DNA of 5,869 nucleotides, from positions 1-5,869 of the forward strand of contig JAHFDU010000258.1 in assembly GCA_023248835.1 (NCBI GenBank), written 5' to 3'. A program made the position numbers and the translations under genes. Origin of the DNA: Myxococcales bacterium (lineage in GTDB: Bacteria > Myxococcota_A > Polyangia > Palsa-1104). Within the stretch, counting starts at the first letter, position 1; each line of letters starts with the position of its first letter. The notes beneath the pieces are model-generated. The model made no database searches. It saw only the letters and a list, made by a program, of their open reading frames with translations, and was not told where the DNA came from. Of this stretch, positions 5,034 to 5,869 are shown piece by piece.

Positions 5034-5869
5034 TGCTCACTGCAGAGGCAAAGCGATGGTTGGTGGCGGGGCTCGGGCTGCTTTTTCTGGCCTCTTTGAT
5101 CGTGGTCGCTTACCGCGAAATCAACACCGAGCGGCGTCCTGACCAGCGCCCTCACCCAGTGGTTGCCGCCGATTCCAAAGAGTGCGTTGCATGTCATGCC
5201 AAGATCTCACCGGTGATTGTGCAGCAGTGGGCGGATTCAAAACATGCCGAGCGCGGCATCGGTTGCGTTACTTGTCACAGTGCTGCGCCGAGTGACAGCG
5301 ACGGATTCGAACACCACGGGGTTCGCATTGCCACCATTGTCAGTCCCAAAGACTGCTCGAACTGCCATGCCAAAGAGTTCAAAGAGCAGCAGGGATCAAG
5401 ACACGCGGAGGCGGCCTCGTTCATCGGATCGCAAGACAATTTCCTCGGCGAGATTGTCGAGGGCGGACCGACGGTGACGGTGGGCTGCCAGGGCTGTCAC
5501 GGCTCGACCGTCAAGGTGCTTGCGGGCGGGCGACTCGACCCGACCACCTGGCCAAACGGTGGAATGGGTCGCATCAATCCCGACGGTTCAAAAGGGTCTT
5601 GCGCTGCCTGCCATTATCGACACGATTTTTCACTGGCACTGGCGCGTGGGCCCGAGTCGTGCGGCAAGTGTCACATGGGGCCCGATCACCCACAGATCGA
5701 GGTCTACAACGAATCCAAGCACGGCGTGCGTTTTGCCGAGCAGCGCGCGCAAATGAATTTAAGCGCCGAGTCCTGGGTGGTCGGTCGCGATTACCACGCC
5801 GCTCCGACCTGCGCCACCTGTCACATGTCGGCGACACCGACGCAACCGGTCACGCACGATCCTGGATCT
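5033..5869 (+). CDS. Membrane-anchored HAO-like octaheme-family cytochrome c (partial, 3' end outside window)
   Basis: The frame is open for 279 codons to the window edge. Residues 9-27 form a hydrophobic N-terminal segment after K7-R8 with no clear cleavage site, so the protein is probably anchored to the inner membrane with its hemes in the periplasm. Seven CxxCH sites are visible, with first cysteines at residues 51, 78, 108, 152, 190, 210 and 260. Their spacing and the surrounding sequence match the hydroxylamine oxidoreductase / octaheme cytochrome family: GCQGCHG at the fourth site, then WPNGGMGRINPDG, CAACHYRHDFS, CGKCHMGPDHPQIE and PTCATCHMS. An eighth heme is expected past the edge. 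In HAO the fourth heme is P460, cross-linked to a Tyr near the C-terminus; that region is outside the window, so catalytic ability cannot be judged. Placed directly after cytochrome b, with no cytochrome c1 or f gene in view, it probably serves as the c-type partner of the complex, as proposed for HAO-like subunits of anammox Rieske/b complexes. Confidence 0.85.
   Translation, partial: MLTAEAKRWLVAGLGLLFLASLIVVAYREINTERRPDQRPHPVVAADSKECVACHAKISPVIVQQWADSKHAERGIGCVTCHSAAPSDSDGFEHHGVRIATIVSPKDCSNCHAKEFKEQQGSRHAEAASFIGSQDNFLGEIVEGGPTVTVGCQGCHGSTVKVLAGGRLDPTTWPNGGMGRINPDGSKGSCAACHYRHDFSLALARGPESCGKCHMGPDHPQIEVYNESKHGVRFAEQRAQMNLSAESWVVGRDYHAAPTCATCHMSATPTQPVTHDPGS

Noticed and set aside
5217..5477. 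Open frame of 86 codons on the plus strand
   Set aside because: It is a shadow of the multiheme cytochrome frame, which shows seven CxxCH motifs across the same DNA.
1..5869. CRISPR arrays, tRNA or rRNA genes, insertion sequences, phage genes
   Set aside because: No regularly spaced repeats, no tRNA or rRNA sequence, no transposase or integrase frame and no terminal inverted repeats were seen on either strand.

Overview
The window looks like chromosomal DNA from a GC-rich Gram-negative bacterium of the broad deltaproteobacterial / Myxococcota type. The grounds are an outer-membrane beta-barrel gene, a high density of c-type cytochromes, a Cys-rich lipoprotein of a kind I associate with myxobacteria, and a DUF2089 regulator pair. 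The phylum assignment is an inference and is not firm.

Left part (1-775, minus strand): a two-gene unit. A DUF2089 zinc-ribbon/helix-turn-helix protein (310-675) reads into a membrane protein cut by the window edge (1-313), with an ATGA stop/start overlap. A good sigma-70-like promoter (698-725) and an AT-rich stretch with a 13-bp palindrome lie upstream of the pair. Middle part (776-1948): a gene-free stretch holding a direct-repeat/hairpin element, a minus-strand Cys-rich secreted or lipoprotein gene (943-1569), a divergent 48-residue lipoprotein gene (1629-1775), and a 173-bp leader region.

Right part (1949-5869, plus strand): one tightly packed electron-transfer operon. In order it encodes a small periplasmic monoheme cytochrome c, an outer-membrane beta-barrel with an N-terminal CxxCH heme site (porin-cytochrome fusion, Cyc2-like in its N-terminal motif), a Tat-type Rieske iron-sulfur protein, a fused b6/subunit-IV-type cytochrome b, and a membrane-anchored multiheme cytochrome of the hydroxylamine oxidoreductase (HAO) / octaheme family. 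The last gene has seven CxxCH sites before the window ends. Intergenic distances are 17 bp, 3 bp, a TGATG overlap and a second TGATG overlap.

Together these genes encode every segment of a possible path between the quinone pool and the outside of the cell: Rieske/cytochrome b, then the HAO-like multiheme protein (in the place usually taken by cytochrome c1 or f), then the periplasmic monoheme cytochrome, then the outer-membrane porin-cytochrome. The direction is not decided by sequence. It could be quinol oxidation with an external acceptor, or uptake of electrons from an external donor such as Fe(II). The most unusual points are the pairing of a Cyc2-like protein with a bc complex that uses an HAO-like subunit, a Rieske centre lacking both residues that normally raise its potential, and a b6-type cytochrome b lacking the cysteine for heme ci.
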